Assembly: GCF_900639915.1 (NCBI RefSeq)
Contig: NZ_CAAAID010000009.1
Span: 1-64,000, forward strand
DNA length: 64,000 bases
Reading direction: 5' to 3'
Source: Legionella nagasakiensis
Lineage (GTDB): Bacteria > Pseudomonadota > Gammaproteobacteria > Legionellales > Legionellaceae
The notes below the pieces were generated by a model, which worked only from the letters and a program-made list of their open reading frames with translations, made no database searches and was not told the origin of the DNA. This document shows positions 63,990 to 64,000 of this stretch, piece by piece. The stretch's first letter is position 1; the number at the start of each line of letters is the position of its first letter. The position numbers and the translations under genes are program-made.

Positions 63990-64000
63990 ATTATAAGGTA

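Noticed and set aside
1-64000. CRISPR array, tRNA genes, intact insertion sequence or prophage
   Set aside because: I looked for regularly spaced repeats, cloverleaf-like segments and transposase or phage proteins and saw none I could support.

Overview
The window reads as chromosomal DNA of a Legionella species or a close relative in the Legionellales. That is an inference from protein character and gene content: an AT-leaning genome, a CqsS/LqsS-like sensor kinase followed by an LqsR-like regulator with Asp at position 108, hemCDXY, feoABC, and sdhCDAB followed by sucAB. No phylogenetic test was possible. Coding density is high. No tRNA, CRISPR array, prophage or intact insertion sequence was recognised.

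Layout. 1-190: the 3' end of an rRNA operon (5S rRNA and terminator). 0.55-3.4 kb: a large protein of unknown function with an internal duplication, preceded by a long palindrome. 3.4-9.1 kb: BenE-type transporter, rsgA, cca, orn, queH and a zinc-type CDF exporter. 9.3-13.3 kb: the hemCDXY operon. 13.4-15.8 kb: an Lqs/Cqs-type quorum-sensing kinase and regulator. 15.8-21.6 kb: a degenerate uridine-kinase-like protein, a c5-type cytochrome, dsbB, an unusual tgt, a cyclophilin, a small secreted protein, a secreted NagZ-like hydrolase and tsaC. 21.7-30.2 kb is accessory in character: an amidohydrolase-like protein lacking family metal ligands, a frameshifted kynureninase beside an intact tryptophan 2,3-dioxygenase, a repeat element, an APC permease, an unknown protein, a decayed polysaccharide deacetylase and a double-GNAT protein. 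30.2-38.9 kb: cfa, a metallophosphoesterase, priC, a lone biotin carboxylase, panBC, an alpha/beta hydrolase with zapE, and two small exported or membrane proteins. 39.0-41.7 kb: feoABC behind a candidate Fur box.

41.7-55.0 kb is the most striking region. Twelve genes look like a self-contained acyl-chain biosynthesis cluster: GH3-type acyl-amino acid synthetase, acyl-CoA dehydrogenase-like protein, biotin-dependent carboxyltransferase, two KASIII-type ketosynthases, a membrane-anchored hexapeptide acyltransferase, a fatty acyl-AMP ligase, a second adenylate-forming ligase, two stand-alone acyl carrier proteins, a short-chain reductase and a Bcr/CflA exporter. The set contains chain activation, carrier tethering, condensation, reduction, desaturation, possible amide formation and export. 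I do not recognise it as a characterised pathway, and its product is unknown.

55.2-64 kb returns to core metabolism: an unknown acidic protein and an RDD membrane protein overlapping tail to tail, then sdhCDAB (succinate dehydrogenase) and sucAB (2-oxoglutarate dehydrogenase E1 and E2). The window ends 11 bases after the sucB stop.
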